A DNA stretch of 64,000 nt from Flectonema sp. DT1601 (GCA_964019425.1 OZ025822.1:186001-250000), one strand, 5' to 3'. Positions 31,801 to 44,638 are shown, counted from the first letter of the stretch. Notes: generated by a model from the letters alone, not told the origin. Made by a program: numbers and translations.

Positions 31801-32485
31801 ATACATGAAGACAATCAGATTGTTGAGACCCGAATACAGTTTTATAACTCATTAAGTATTCATGTGAAACACGGAATTGTATTCATTCATCACAAAGAAA
31901 AGAGAGGGGTTAATCTCAGATACGTGTCCAATTTCTCCCAAGGGATGACTGTTGATAAAGACCAAAAATTAAAGTGAGCAGTTGTCGAAACAACGGCAGG
32001 TGAAGATGTTATACTCGAAGAACATGACATCAACGTCGGAGAGTTCGAAGAGAGGGCAAAGCTCAAATACTCGTCTTACAGGCAGCTCTCTTCACAGAAA
32101 GTTTAGTTAGAGCAACACATCAATCACTACAGTACCGAAGTATCTCGAACACAAAGCGGCCCTCTCAGAGACTACAAATGAAGTCAACGGAGGTATTTGA
32201 AGGTCCTTTACTCTTTTTTTAACAAAATAAGAAATCTCGGATAGGGACCTATGCAACTACCGCCACAGGTTAAAGCAGGTAGCCACTCAAACGCCTTCCT
32301 TTCAACTAAAACATAATAGAAAGACAACAAGTCGTGTGAAACAGAACAATTCTTTAAATTCAACAGATGAGAGAAGTTGAGAACAGAGATACATGAAGAC
32401 AATCAGATTGTTGAGACCCGAATACAGTTTTATAACTCATTAAGTATTCATGTGAAACACGGAATTGTATTCATTCATCACTCAG
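28815..32485. repeat. Tandem/segmental repeat array (1,189-bp unit, ~2 copies plus partial blocks)
   Basis: A block beginning CTCGGATAGGGACCTATGCA occurs five times, at 28822, 29015, 30459, 31648 and 32236. The stretch ~29580-30790 is repeated at ~30790-31905 with a constant offset of 1,189 bases and only scattered substitutions; flanking partial blocks (28890-29280 and 32105-32480) match each other at an offset of 3,221. The plus strand is A-rich. Frames are short and interrupted on both strands (the longest, 168 codons at 29693-30196, is not preserved in the second copy), so I cannot call a protein. It may be an amplified non-coding element, or exon-like pieces duplicated inside a large intron. 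No similarity to the LINEs or SINEs of this window was noticed. Confidence 0.8.
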
Positions 32486-32541
32486 ACAAGGTACATGCGT
32501 ATCAATAAAAAGGGGGAAAAAACAAAAAAACAATAACATAC

Positions 32542-34815
32542 ACTAGATTCTTGCACGGTGCTGACAGAATTACATTTTTCAGTTTTCTTGATGGGTATTC
32601 GTTCGTTTGAAGGAGCCTCAATTAAATTTGACAATCCATACTTTCCTGGGAGCCATGCGAATGCAAGCTGACCAGGATCACGTCTTGTAGAAGTTGTCGA
32701 AGAAGAAATGATATTTTGAGTTAATGAAGTATTAGAAGGTGATGTATTTAATGAAGTGTTGCAGTCATGTTCTTGTCTTTGAGATGACGACCAAGAGACG
32801 TGTCGACGAGATAGTAGTAAAGCACCACCTTCATCGTTGTCAATAATACGTTCTTGAGACAGTCGCTTTGTAAGTGCGTCCTTCGCAGTTTTGGGAGAAA
32901 AACTGTAATACGTTGACTTCACTGATGTGGGTTCACAGATTCCTTGAGGTGCTGGGGCATCAGACCCGTCTTTTCTTTTTACTTTAGGACGTCCAATTGG
33001 CTGATGCCACCATGAAGGGCTGTCACCCATGTCTCTTAGTTTACCTCTCCCTCGATGACTACCAGGAATTCTTTTAGAACTGCTTTCGTTTCCGAATATT
33101 TTTGATTCATACACTTCTGGTCGAATATAATTGTGTTGTGAAACAGTTTTGTGATTACTAACTGCACTTGAGTCTTCTGATGGTTTCCAATAATTTCCAC
33201 AAGCGTTATATTCCCACAGAGGATACCCACCTCTTTGACAGCTTCTCGATCTAATTTGAGACTCCGTTGGTAAAGAGTTTACAGGTTTGTACGAAATAGG
33301 AATCATGTCATGTTCCTGTAAGAGAGTTTGAGCTGTCGTATCATCACGAGGCGAGACGATTGCAGCTGGCTCAATATAATTATTGTTATCAGGAGATTGG
33401 TCTGGTTTGTTATTTATCTTTACCTCAGGAGGGTCTGCAACTGGTGGTCTTATCTCAGACGACACGTCAGGAGATTTACGCTCCCGAAGACTATTATTAA
33501 CAGATGAGTTGCTTACTTCTAATATCAATGATTTCGTTAAACTCTCTTGAGGATGCTCTTCAATTTTCATTTCTCTCCCATGCGAAGGGGATTCCTGCAC
33601 TGCAATTTCTTTATTATTATCCTTTGTGAATATCCGCATCGGTCTTTTAGTCCGTTGACCAACTTTCGAAGATGAAGGTGACGGCATCGGACTGGTCTCA
33701 GCATCTCTTATTTTTATAACCGAAGGGTACATAGAGAATGGTGTGTACCCATGACCATGACCTGCGTATCCAGGGAATCCATACACCATAGGAACTGGAT
33801 AGCTGCTAGTCGGAAAAGTATTTAATGGAACGTCAGAATCTTGAACAATACTTCGTTGTGCTGGTTCACTACGAGTTGCTGATTGAATCACTGTAAATGA
33901 TGAGTTGGGACTTGGACCACTTCCTGTATCAATTTGATTAGTAGTAGAATGAGTTGGTTGTAATATCGTCCCACCCAATAATGTGAACGATGAGTTAGGA
34001 CTCGGCCCAGTACCGGTATCTGTGTAATGAGTAATGCTATCATCTGTTGCAATCCCAGAAAACTGATTATGATCTTCAGTAATTGACGACACTGGGCCGA
34101 TTGATACACTTTTTCTTGGTTTTGTTGAATGCTCCGTATGTGAATGTAATGTGTCTCCTGTCGCATCAACGGGATCTAAAATAAAAGGACTCGACGGAGC
34201 TCTTACCCTTCCCACACCATTGTCATCGATAGAAAGAGGTGTTGCCATTATCGATTGATGTGCATCAAGGGTAGGAGTTATTGGTACAATATTCTCCGTC
34301 ATTGGAGACGACAACATTGGTATATCAGGATACTTTTCTAAAATTCTTGTTATACAACTTAATCGTAGCATCGGTAAGTCTGTTACTCTGAGGTGTCCTT
34401 CTTCTTGTTTTTTTGACAGCCCTCTGACTACTTTAATTTTTAACTTCCTTCTTTTTTCATTAACAAGATCGTGAAGACCAATCTTAACAATCAGTAATGA
34501 CGTCTGTTGTGTTTGGATACCATCATCTTCTAAAACTACTAAGGATAAATGAACAGCTTTGTATTGCGTCTCTGACATCCGACTCATGTTTTTTGAGACA
34601 GCAAATTTCCACCGAACTGGAATTTCACCATCAGCAGTGATTGCAACCTTATGTGAAGTTTGAAATACATCTCGATGACCGGCTTTCACGCAGTAATGTT
34701 TGGAAGCTCTATGATCATCGAACACTAAACCAGTTATGGAGTCTAAATAAAAATCAAATTTTACTCGATGTCTTCCCAAGTCTCTCCGACTCACCTCTCG
34801 TGTTGATGCTTCCAT
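32542..34815 (-). CDS. Protein with N-terminal C2-like domain and long disordered tail
   Basis: ATG at 34815; open to 32482, but a GTATGT donor at 32541 after GTGCAAGAATCTAGT suggests the last ~20 codons are intron. Residues 1-190 form a beta-rich domain (KFDFYLDSITGL ... VHLSLVVLEDDG ... LLIVKIGLHDLV) with the layout of NT-C2-type domains that tether proteins to membranes or the cytoskeleton; this is a tentative fold guess. The remaining ~560 residues are Ser/Pro/Thr-rich and low complexity, with a repeated element GTGPSPNSSFTLLGGTI / GSGPSPNSSFTVIQSAT (about residues 270-310). Its 3' end may continue at 28585. No family assigned. Confidence 0.65.
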
Positions 34816-36508
34816 ACTTTTGTATCATTCATCGGTGTTGAAGAGAAGCATTCTGTGAAATGAGAAAATACATTATACCTTTTTTTTCATTTTTTTTTTT
34901 TCAAAGAAAACAATATAACGCAAGTAAGTCAAAAACCCACATCGCTTTAGCGGTAGTAGGAGTGGGATGAAGATGAAGGGGATGGGGGAGGTACAATTAT
35001 ATATTTCTTTTTGAGATGTGATTAACAAAAACAAGGCTGGTTCCACACAACAACAGTTCTGTGTCGGGTCACTAACAAAGATCATCAGCAGAACCACGAT
35101 GCATATCGAAGACTGGTAGGCTTGACCTAAAGTTTCTTATAACTCACCTACCCAGAAGTCATTCAGTAAACAGTTCAAAAAGTGCACCCAAGAAAAAAAG
35201 GCTTAACCACAACATAAAAATAAATGTATCAGTGCTTGAGATGACACCTTAATGGGAAACATAAATAACAACAAGAAAAGAAAAAAAAAAAGAGAAAAAA
35301 AAAACGAAACAAAAAAAGCACCCACGCAGAACAAGACTATCTTGTCAAAGTGTGTTAAAATTATAATTCTGGACTAAGGTTGGGATATACGAAGAAGGTT
35401 ACAACTATTAGCAGGGTAATGGAGGAATGGACCTCCACTGCCAACATATAATTTTTTTTTTTTTTATCTTAGTGATGTCTTGCTTGAAAACATAGAACGG
35501 AGAGAAAAAAAAAAAAAAATAGAGAAAAAAATAAGGGGATTTTTTTTGGTGTTACCTGACAAGGCAGCAAGAACCCGTAGACCCCCTCGAACACGGCGAT
35601 TCGTAATAACAACCTTCTGAGAACTTCAAGAAGAAAGAAAAAAAAAGGAGGGAAGACGAAAAGAGGTACTCATTAAACTCTTCACAAAAAAAACAAGAAC
35701 GGGAATTAATAAAAATCATTATTTTTTCCCTACCATTCACACAAACAAGCAGAACAAGAATTATTGCCTCCTCGTGAAAAGCTTGCAACTATCCTAAGCT
35801 ACGTTTGAGAGGGGAGGGAGAAATAATACAAGACAAAGTGCCACATGTAGCGTGAGAAGAACTGAAGAAAAGGGAACACCATAACGCAGGAGGGGGTGTG
35901 AACCAAATCCCTCAGCGATTAATGACAGAAACAGGGGGCGTGGGGGTGAAACAAAAAAAAGGGGGGAGAGGAGGGGAAACGGTTTTCTTTTCCGTACCTG
36001 ATTCCAACATCCTTTATAGTGATGTAAAAACATGATCACATTACTTAAGGAATGAACACAAACGGAATCGACTTTCGAGTGTCGGACAACTAACATTCCT
36101 CCTCCCCTGAGGAAGCACTCGAAACAAAACCAAGCAGACTACCTGTTTCATAATAATTAGGAGCGCACAACATAGCGAACCCAACACGCTAAACAACCTC
36201 CTCCGAGGTATGCCGCAGACGGATTCTCACAGAATTCCGAGACTAGGAGAAGGAAAAAAAAAAATGACCCTGACAATTCAAAATGGTAGAAAACTTTCTT
36301 TTTTTTTTTTTTGTTTTTTTTTTTTAGACTTTCCCCAGTTAATGAAAACGAGAGACCTGCTGACTGGGATTTTCTATTGTCCGCTTAACTCGTCAGGCTT
36401 TGTTGGTATAAACCTGTACTAGTATCCCGTTAATGCGCGCATGAGGTCCAAACAAGACTCACTTTCTCAATTACTTTTCTGTCGGAAATACACACACATC
36501 ACAAACAC
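34816..36508. other. Intergenic, no gene seen
   Basis: About 1.7 kb of A/T-rich DNA with purine-rich plus strand and several homopolymer runs (35454-35466, 35504-35519, 36302-36326). Nothing coding-like on either strand. Confidence 0.55.
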
Positions 36509-39500
36509 CTACTTCTGAGGTGACTGAGGTGACACTTTCTTCCTTCTGTTTTTTTTTTTTTTTTTTTTTTTTCCTTTGTTTTGTTATATATGTATCCTAG
36601 TCAATGAATACACACCTGGGGCTCATTCTTGGACTCATTGACTTCCGTGGACTACCTGACTGTTGTCTGAATGTAGGAGGCTTCTTTGGTGATTGCTGTC
36701 TCTTTTGCTGGGTCAGAGTCGGAGAAGTTTTCAGCAAATTAAGTCGAATTGGTGATATGTTGCTGTTGTTTTGTTGGTATTGTAAAACAAAGAAATTTCC
36801 GAGAAGAAGAAAAAACAGGGGGGAATCTCCTGATTCCACGCAAATGTTGCTGAAATGTCGGATCTCAACAAAAAAAGACAGCAAAAATTAAAAAAGAGAG
36901 AAAAAAAAATTCAGAATAGCCTTATATTTCGTTGAAGGAAGAGAGAATCCTGTCGCACGAATACCATCATCGTAATATGAATAGTTTCTTCTCCAACTTC
37001 GTCGGTGCAAAAAGAAAAATCCCACGACCCTGGGCGATGTATGTGCCCAAAATACACCAACACGTAACCGATTTGAACTGATAAAGCTAAAGGAGGTTTA
37101 CGTGTGCTTCCAACATTCGTTTTCGTTCTTACAATACTAAAGGCAAACACAAAAAAAAAAGTAGAAAAAACATACTGCTTTCCATTTGGAATAACCTTTG
37201 ATCGAGTACGACTATGAGATCCTGTTGATGTGTGGGAATGTATTCTGGTGTAAGCGCTACCAGAGTAGGTGTTTGCTAATGCGACTTCAGGTGAGGCATC
37301 GGACGAGTATGGTATTTTATCAGCCTCTGTAGGACCGTACAGATCTGGGTCATATGTGTAGCGTTCAACTGATTTTGATCTCCTGGCAGATAATGGAATC
37401 TCAGGACAGCGGATACCATCCATAATCACTTGAACATTAGCACCCTCAGCGCTGCTTGTACCACTGAGCATAGTACGCATACGTTCAGCTCCAGGTCTGC
37501 TTGGGTCAGCACGGAGCATCTGACGAAGCTTCTCTTTATTTGGTTTATTAGACGAGTATTCTTTCTTGTATGCTTTAAAGCTGTCGACACACTTACGAAC
37601 ATCTTCAATACTCCACTCTTTTGGTATGCCGCCTGAGTCGTGAAGTTGGTCTAAGAATCTTTTGCATTCCTCAGCAGTGCGTTCGTACAGTTCTTGAGTT
37701 TTCTCAATTCCTTTAAAATATTTTTGTAATTCTTCTTTTTCGCGACATTTTTGATCCAACTGACGACTACATTCAAAAGCATGTTCTTTGTACTCCTCGT
37801 GTTTTCGTTCCATTTCGGCTATCTGCTCAGCGTGGTAGCGTTTTGTTGCTTCGTGAGATTCTTGTTCTGCAGCAAGTGCAGAATTTGCAACATCGAGACG
37901 GACTTGAACTTCACGAGTGCAATCACGTTCTTCCCTGGTTTCCTTCTGCGCTTTTTCTAAGTCACCGTGGAATAATCGCTGTTGGTATTCGGAGTCGTAT
38001 GCGGCGGATCGAAGGTCTCTGCGAGCCTTTTCTTGTGTTTGCTGAATCTCCTTATGAAGTTCTTGAACATCATGTTGATGATTAGTCAGAAGTTCTTCAG
38101 ATTCTTTTACTACGGCAGTTAGTTCCTTTTTGTGGTGTTCAGTTGCCATCTTTTTGTCTTGCTCATGTTGGTCTAAAATAGTTTGCATTTTGTCAGAAAG
38201 ATCAGCGATTCTCGCTCGCAATGCGATTGCTTGCATATTGTGTCGAATTCCCTTCTTTTCGAGAGTCTTGTTTACTTCTTGTTCTCTTTCTAATTCCTCT
38301 CTTTCTTTAGCGAGAGAGTCTCTTAGTGTTTGCTCATCATTTCTAAGAGATTTCGTGTGCTTTTCAAGAGTTTCTTTCTCCCGAAGCATGTCATCAAGTA
38401 GTTGACGATGTCCAATGATACTTCCTTGTAAGGAGTCCAAGTCAGTGTGTCCAAGTTCACTCATTTTATCTTTAAAAGTTTGAAGCTCAGACTTAGTGTC
38501 GGCAGCCTCGTCTACAGCTGCTTGTAGTCTCTGCCTTGCCATGTTTAGTACTACGGCATTTTTGAATGCGAGAGCTGTTTGTTTTTCTTTCACCGCTGTC
38601 AGTTCATTTTTAAAAGCCTCAGCCTCTAACGAAACTTTTGACAGTCGGGTGTTTAATTGATCTTTTGCAAGTTTTGCTTCTGAAAGATTAGTTTGGAGTT
38701 GTTCCATTTCCTCGGTTGAGGCTCCGTTCATAGCGTTCTGTGTGTCTTTAATTCTTTTTTCAAGATCAGCAAGCATTTTTGCGGTGTCATCCTCGTTAAC
38801 ACGAATGACGTTTACAATTGATCTGGCACGCATGGCGTACTCTAAAGTTCTTTGAGATTCATGAGAATTACTGTAGTGAGGACTAACAGTCGCCAACATA
38901 AAGGTTTTCGCATTACCTCCCAAATCTTGTCTGAGCATCCATGTTAGAGTTGAATCTCTGTAAGGGACAACAGCACCCTTTTTGTTTTCGATTAGAGCGT
39001 CGATAACTCTTCTTAACGTTGTGAGAGACAAGTTAATCTTCTGAGCCTCTACCAAAGTTGATCCAGTAACACCTGATCTCTTAACGTTTTCAGAACCAGC
39101 TAAATCGACAAGATTGATATTCGACCTTCTCTCTGATGAAATAGTTTTTGGACCACCGATACCAACTCTTTCCTGATCCATAAGTGTAGTCTGTGTTAGT
39201 GTTATTCTGAACATAGCATGGGAACGACTTGATCTGTCGTTTAATTTTGTTTCAGCAGTACTTCTCTCTTGATTACCCGCGTTTATACAATCAATTATTT
39301 CCAAGTATGTCCTTGGTTTGAATACTGTTATACCATGAACGTATGGTCCTGTCGTTGGGTGTTCTCTAATTCGAAGGTCATGGTGATCGATAAGACCATC
39401 ATTTCTACCAGTCCCGTGGTCTTTAAAGTGTTCAATCTTTCGACAAAGGTCTGGAGATACTAACAAATCGCGAACCTTTTCGTTGTAAATTTCTAAGAAT

Positions 39501-40105
39501 CGAACCTCAACGCTAACTTGCTTACGATATCCAGCATTGACAGAATCTTCTTGTTTTTGAGCAATTTCATCAAAGAGATCTCTGCAAAGACGAGGAATAA
39601 CACCCAACGCATCATCATCACAACCAGATTCAGAGGCAATCTGTGACGGATCACCCATCATCGTATGAGTTTTTCCAGAACCAGTTTGTCCATATGCAAA
39701 GATGCAAGTGTTTATTCCATCCCAAGTTGAGTCCAAGGCAGGTTTTCCCGTACTGTTATAAACGTCTTTTTGACTGCTAAAACCACAATCAGATTGTTGC
39801 TGGGTACATGACCAAAATACTTTATCAAAATTAAAACCATGTTTGCATTGATAGTCGGTGTTGTGATCAAGGACTGCAACTTGATCGCTTCTTGGCATGT
39901 CGATGACTGATTGCATGTAGGCACCATCTTCTGTTGCGATTCTTATTTCTGTTCCACTGAACGGTCTTACTCGGACCATGACACTGACGTTATCGCTGTC
40001 ATTTCTGGGGACATCAATGCTTGAGTTTCGCTTATGTTTGTCTTTTGGTGAGGATGTCATTTTAGGAAGTGGAGCCTTCCTAATCAGCTTTCCTCCTGAA
40101 TCCAT
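36509..40105 (-). CDS. Kinesin-3-like motor protein (3 exons)
   Basis: Exons 40105-37176, 36762-36616 and 36545-36509; introns 37175-36763 (GTATGT..AACAACAG, 413 bases) and 36615-36546 (GTGTGT..24 A's..CAG). Phases agree (2, 2) and give 1,037 residues ending RRKKVSPQSPQK. N-terminal motor about 38-400: VSVMVRVRPF, FNFDKVFWSC, P-loop AYGQTGSGKTHTM, switch I NDRSSRSHAM, switch II LVDLAGSE, and VPYRDSTLTWMLRQDLGGN, which is the kinesin-3 version of the a5 region. Plus-end-directed transport along microtubules is the family role. From about 420 to 860 a long coiled coil; no clear FHA or PH domain, so this is a divergent or shortened kinesin-3. The tail is Ser/Thr/Gly-rich. The first intron carries a copy of the dispersed hairpin repeat. 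Confidence 0.9.
36910..37015 (+). repeat. Dispersed hairpin repeat, copy 3 (inside kinesin intron)
   Basis: Shares TTCAGAATAGCCTTATATTT, GTTGAA, AATCCTGTCGCACG, TGAATAGTTTCTTCTCC and the hairpin block CCAAC-TTC-GTCGG (36993-37005) followed by GTGCAAAAA with copies near 13.5 kb. It lies antisense within the 413-base first intron of the kinesin gene, which explains that intron's unusual length. Confidence 0.75.
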
Positions 40106-40583
40106 TTTTCTTCTTTTTTTTTTTTTTATTCCCTTCCTTTCCTTTTTTTTTTTTTCTGTGACGCTCCTGTTGGCCTTTCAGAGGGAAATTGATGTAAAAT
40201 AAAAAAATAGTGATTGATTTTTTTTTTTTTTTTTTGAAAAAATTATGTTTTTTCTATTCTTTTTTGTCCATCGTTTGGAGACCTGTTGAACGAGATAAAT
40301 GTAGTAACAACAATAGAACGAAAAAAAAAAAAAAGAAAAAAACACGATCTGAAGAGGAACTGCAATATCGCTTTAATATAAAGTCAAATAAAAGAATTTA
40401 TTGTATTCTGTATTAAGATTGAACTAAAAATATTTAGTTATTTTTCCTTTTAATTTATTCCATTTATTTTTATTTTTTATTTTTTTTAATTATTCCTCTC
40501 CCCTCCCTCCGAATAGTGTCAATCTATTCCCAGGTGTTGTTAATTTCTTTTTTATTAAATCGGTCTTTGGGAAGAAGAAGGAC
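40106..40583. other. Intergenic, homopolymer-rich
   Basis: T tracts at 40115-40126, 40145-40155 and 40218-40235 and an A tract at 40321. No gene seen. Confidence 0.5.
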
Positions 40584-43311
40584 TCACTTTTTATACACCA
40601 ACCGTGTAACCGAATCGACGTAGCGAGAAAACCCCTTCAGAAACTGATTACTATTGTATCAACAGAAGGGACTATCGTATACTAATCTATAAGAAGGGTG
40701 TAGATGTTTTTTTTTAAAAAACAAAAAAAAAATTTAAAAAGTTCTGTGTGCAATACACTCACGCTCCTGCCTTTGCTACTAATAAATAACAGTCGTCGCA
40801 TCCATCAGTACCTTCCGAAGCTTCAGCAATCCCCGTCAAGGACTCAAATGGTGTGTTGACCTTGGTGAGGTACTTTACTGCAGAAGTGTAGTTTTTTACC
40901 AAATTACTGATTTCAGCTTTGCATGTTATGGTCAAGCCAGGTACAGCAAGAGCTTCCTTAACATATCCGAGTGTGCCAAGAAATGTTGCAACCTCGTAAG
41001 GAGAAATACCAGCTATGCCTATCCAGTCCATTGCAGACTTAATCTTCCCTGCCTGGGCGCAATACCTCCACTTTAGAGCCGGAGATAGCTTTAAGTGACT
41101 ATGACCAGTACTGCTTTTAACTAAGAGACTATCACTCACAAAACCAAGAATATCAAGAGAACCCTGTGGACGTGCTTGCATACCTCCTGTAACCCTAATA
41201 TGTTCTAAAGCAGCAGTACCAGGGCTTGCCGTGTTATGAGTTACAATTAAGTCATAAGCGTCAATCCCTCCAGGACCGTAGGATACGGCGATCGTACAAC
41301 ACTCGTACGCACCTTTTCTAGGAAAGTAAGCACCAATATGAACTCCGGTATCGATTATGAGTGTGCCATGAACCCAACAGCACGTTGGAGTTACAATTCC
41401 TGACAGCAGTTTTTCACATTCGACAGGGATTTGAACTAGAGAGCTGAATATTCCAGTAGAGGCGTCTGCGCTCATTACAGCAACAGTATCGGGGTAGATG
41501 AAGGCACAGTTTCCTGAGTATGGATCCCAAAGAACATTTTCAGATGGTGGGAAGTTGGGGGACTGAATTTCTAGTGTATTCCACGAGATGAAATACATAT
41601 TAGTTTCTGATTTAACGGCTAACCATTTGCCTCCGAAAACATGAAGACCTGCCTGTGAACATTCAAAGGTTTTCTTCCTAACTTCCTGAAGTGATCCAGA
41701 GCTCACATCATACAACACTACTTCACTTCCTGAATTGTTGTGAGTCACCGCGAGATACGTCTTTTCCCAATGCCACGCAAAAGACTGCACATTTTCAACA
41801 AAACCTTTCGAAACCGCAGCTATTGCGTCATCACTGTTATGAATTTCATATAGATAAAGCCTTCTACTGGAAGTCATTGCTGAGAATTGCCTATGCGGAG
41901 CTTCAAAAACCTTAATAAAATCACCATCAGGTTTAGGTAAATAGCAACTATGTCCTCCCTTAGCACCTTGCCGTATGTTTATCTGAAAATTTTGGGGACT
42001 GATGTTGACATAGTGGAGAAGGTGATCTGGGCCGAATGGGACTGTAATGGATGTGTTTTTAACGGTCTTACAACGTAAACTAAAAACAGCAAATCCAATG
42101 TTTGTAGTGACGCCTACTAAGAAAGGGTCTAATGGATGTTGTGTAACTGAGTAAGCGTGGACATTATGCTTTTTATCTTGAAGATTAAAGGTTTCTTCAG
42201 ATCCATCCGGCTGTTCAAGCTTTACAGTTCCCGATTCATATGCTCTAAGAGTAGTACAAGCTCGATCCCCTTCTTGAAGCATGGTTGCTGCTCCAACTAT
42301 CGTACTTTTCTTTTTTGTTCCACCAACCAAAGTGTAATTTCCTTGAACCGAATCTCCTATTTTCAGATTCTTAAGCTCATATATCGCACCAGTTGTAGCA
42401 ACCGTCACATGCGGACCATCAGAGTTACGTCTCCATGATTTGGTACAGAGGCTCACAATGGAGCCAACAGGCTTTTGGTGAAAGTTACTTCTTTTAATAC
42501 GAAGAAAACGAACCATCATCATCTCAATGGAATTATCGTTTTGAAGATAGAAACCATGAATAGAACAGTCTTGATCACCAACTAATATACAACGATGAGT
42601 TTTATGATTTGAGTGCGGTAATAACATATCACTTATACAAGTGACTAGAGATGATCCAACAGCAGTGGCTGAAACAAGCTGATTATCTGAAAAATCAATT
42701 TTCCATAATCGCAACGTTCCATCTGAGAGTGCCACTGCTATAGTCGACCTAGCAACAGACAGAACTTTTGACACTAAAAAACTAATTTTTGACCTATCCG
42801 GGGGGATTGGTACAGGTAGTTCCATCGCGGCCATGGCCGGATCAGGAGCAGTATACGGTATAAGAATAATTTTATTTTCACAAGTAACCTTTATATAAAT
42901 CATACTACGAGGTGGTTCAGTATCCTTGCAGCCGTAGGTCTGATAGGCGGTGTATTCCCTTAGACATTTTAAAAAATCACTGTGAGAATTCGACATGCCA
43001 CACATTTTTGAATTTGCTGCATATTCTGACGCGCAATCAAAGAATTCTAAGTCCTTCACCTCTCCGCAAATTCCTTTTTTTGATTTTTCGTTAAGATCAG
43101 TCGTCGGAGGGTGCAATTCACGTTCTCTGTTCTCATCATGCAGTCCATTGAGACTGAATACTCTTATTCCCTTGGTAGCCACATCAGGGTTATAGTTGAA
43201 AACGCTAACCTGTGATTCATGCTTCATTACAACAGCGCATATTGGTTGACATGGATGAAAAGCAGCAAAGCGAGGCTTAGCATTAGAAAAGAAGACGTGC
43301 GGCTGGTTCAT
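40584..43311 (-). CDS. WD40/alpha-solenoid protein, TTRAY-like (TSET coat) candidate
   Basis: ATG at 43311; main frame to 40759 (850 residues). WD-type beta-propeller strands fill residues 1-330 and 380-650 (e.g. STIAVALSDGTLRLWKIDF), and helices close the C terminus (YEVATFLGTLGYVKEALAVPG). The N terminus resembles plant TWD40-1/-2 (TTRAY): FHPCQPICAVV..VSVFN, GEVKDLEFFD and IYIKVTCENKIILI correspond in order to HPTHPWLVT..VSVWN, GSVKQVKFYD and FLVICCENKAIFL. TTRAY subunits form the outer part of the TSET/TPLATE endocytic coat at the plasma membrane. Family call is from remembered pattern only. The in-frame TGA at 40761 is itself part of a perfect GTGAGT donor (40762); splicing to an acceptor at 40651 adds about 21 residues ending RLVYKK at 40584, so the end is tentative. 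It is shorter than plant TTRAYs. Confidence 0.55.
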
Positions 43312-43552
43312 ATATCTCCGTGTAGCCTTTTTATTTTTTTTAAAAAATAATTATTATTAAAAATAGATTTTGATTCATTGATTCGATTCGATTTCAACTA
43401 TTTTTTTTGATCTTTTTTTTTGCAATAGCTGTTTAAACCAGGGGGGTGAAAAGAGTCAAAACACAACACGCCAATCAAAAACACATTTACTAATAATTAC
43501 CGTGTAAGTGATTTAGAGCCGAAACTCACAGATAGGAACCAGGAAGAGTTAG

Positions 43553-44638
43553 TCAAGAGATGATATTACCACAACTAGTCCCTGAGCGAGTTCGAACTAT
43601 ATTTTTAGAATGATGTCGTGAAGGAGCTGTGGACGGTCGACGTAACACCGTCCGAACTGAAGTCTTAACAGGCTCTAATGACAGTAGTAAAAACTTACGA
43701 TGAGACATCTGTTGGTATTCAATTTGCTTTCGACCTGCTTTCTCAAGTACTTCTGGTAGTTCTTCACAGATCCCAACACTAGCAAGTAACCGATCACTTG
43801 AGTTGATTGCTGAACACTGAAGATTATTAACTCTCCTCAATAACAGTTTGTACGTATCCCATGAAACTTCATTTTTTTGAAGTTGCAGTTGCTGATTATC
43901 TAACACCTGTTGATAACCAGTTCCAGTAGCAGTAAGTTTTGAAGGAAGACCCTCATCATATTCATTAACGTGGTATGTTGATAACCCAGTAGCTGCCCAC
44001 AATTGAATAAACTGAGCCTTGGAACAAACATTTGCACTACCAGTCCTTACTAATGAAAAGAATAGCGACCAATAACGAACTAGGTGAGTATGATGAGATA
44101 AAAGGAGGACTTCTTTAAAACCTGGGTTGTTCTTTGTAAATCGTTGTAATTCTTCAGTGCTGATCGTACGATCACAGTTTGTGTCGATATCAGAGAATAG
44201 TTGTTTTACTAAGTTTCTTTCCAAGTGATTGTGTAGGTATGTTTTTAGTTCATCTTCGTCTACAACACCATCGCTGTCTTCATCTAAGAATGCTAATATA
44301 TTTGACCAATCTTCTCCATGAGTTCCATTTTTTATTTTATCTATATCGCTTGCCAACTTCGGATTTTTCTTCATGAAGCACGTTATTTCAGAGGAAGACA
44401 AAATCTCATTCTTGTCGGTGTCAATCAGCTTAAATAAACCTTCTCCATTCCTCACAGATATAACCCTCTTCGCTTCATTAAAACAACATGGCAGCGAATC
44501 CATTGAGTTGTGGTTCTTGTGGATGCTACTTCCCTCGATTGCTATCTGAGTTAAACCTTCTTTCACATAAGACATGTGATCCATTGCTTTAGAATGTTCT
44601 TCACCGAGTCCAGTGACCCAAGGTTTATAATAAGGCAT
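43553..44638 (-). CDS. EF-hand calcium-binding protein
   Basis: Intact 361 residues. Three EF-hand loops are visible: DTDKNEILSSSE (about residue 73), DEDSDGVVDEDE (about 118, canonical, Asp at 1, 3, 5, Gly6, Glu12) and DTNCDRTISTEE (about 151). The second should bind Ca2+; the first and third lack Gly at position 6. The C-terminal half is helical with a basic, Ser-rich tail. Cytosolic; no signal or TM. Probably a flagellar or cytoskeletal calcium sensor, but nothing in the sequence fixes the partner. No intron needed. Confidence 0.82.
   Translation of the reverse strand: MPYYKPWVTGLGEEHSKAMDHMSYVKEGLTQIAIEGSSIHKNHNSMDSLPCCFNEAKRVISVRNGEGLFKLIDTDKNEILSSSEITCFMKKNPKLASDIDKIKNGTHGEDWSNILAFLDEDSDGVVDEDELKTYLHNHLERNLVKQLFSDIDTNCDRTISTEELQRFTKNNPGFKEVLLLSHHTHLVRYWSLFFSLVRTGSANVCSKAQFIQLWAATGLSTYHVNEYDEGLPSKLTATGTGYQQVLDNQQLQLQKNEVSWDTYKLLLRRVNNLQCSAINSSDRLLASVGICEELPEVLEKAGRKQIEYQQMSHRKFLLLSLEPVKTSVRTVLRRPSTAPSRHHSKNIVRTRSGTSCGNIIS

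Noticed and set aside
36597-36910. Kinesin C terminus read straight through into the intron (ending near 36911), and a separate small gene at 36597-36884
   Set aside because: Two introns with matching phases join these pieces into one kinesin tail; the read-through part is the dispersed repeat in antisense.
36910-37015. Dispersed hairpin repeat as an intron-encoded snoRNA
   Set aside because: A GATGATG-like C box in antisense and an ACA near one end were noted, but neither the C/D nor the H/ACA set is complete or conserved among the copies.
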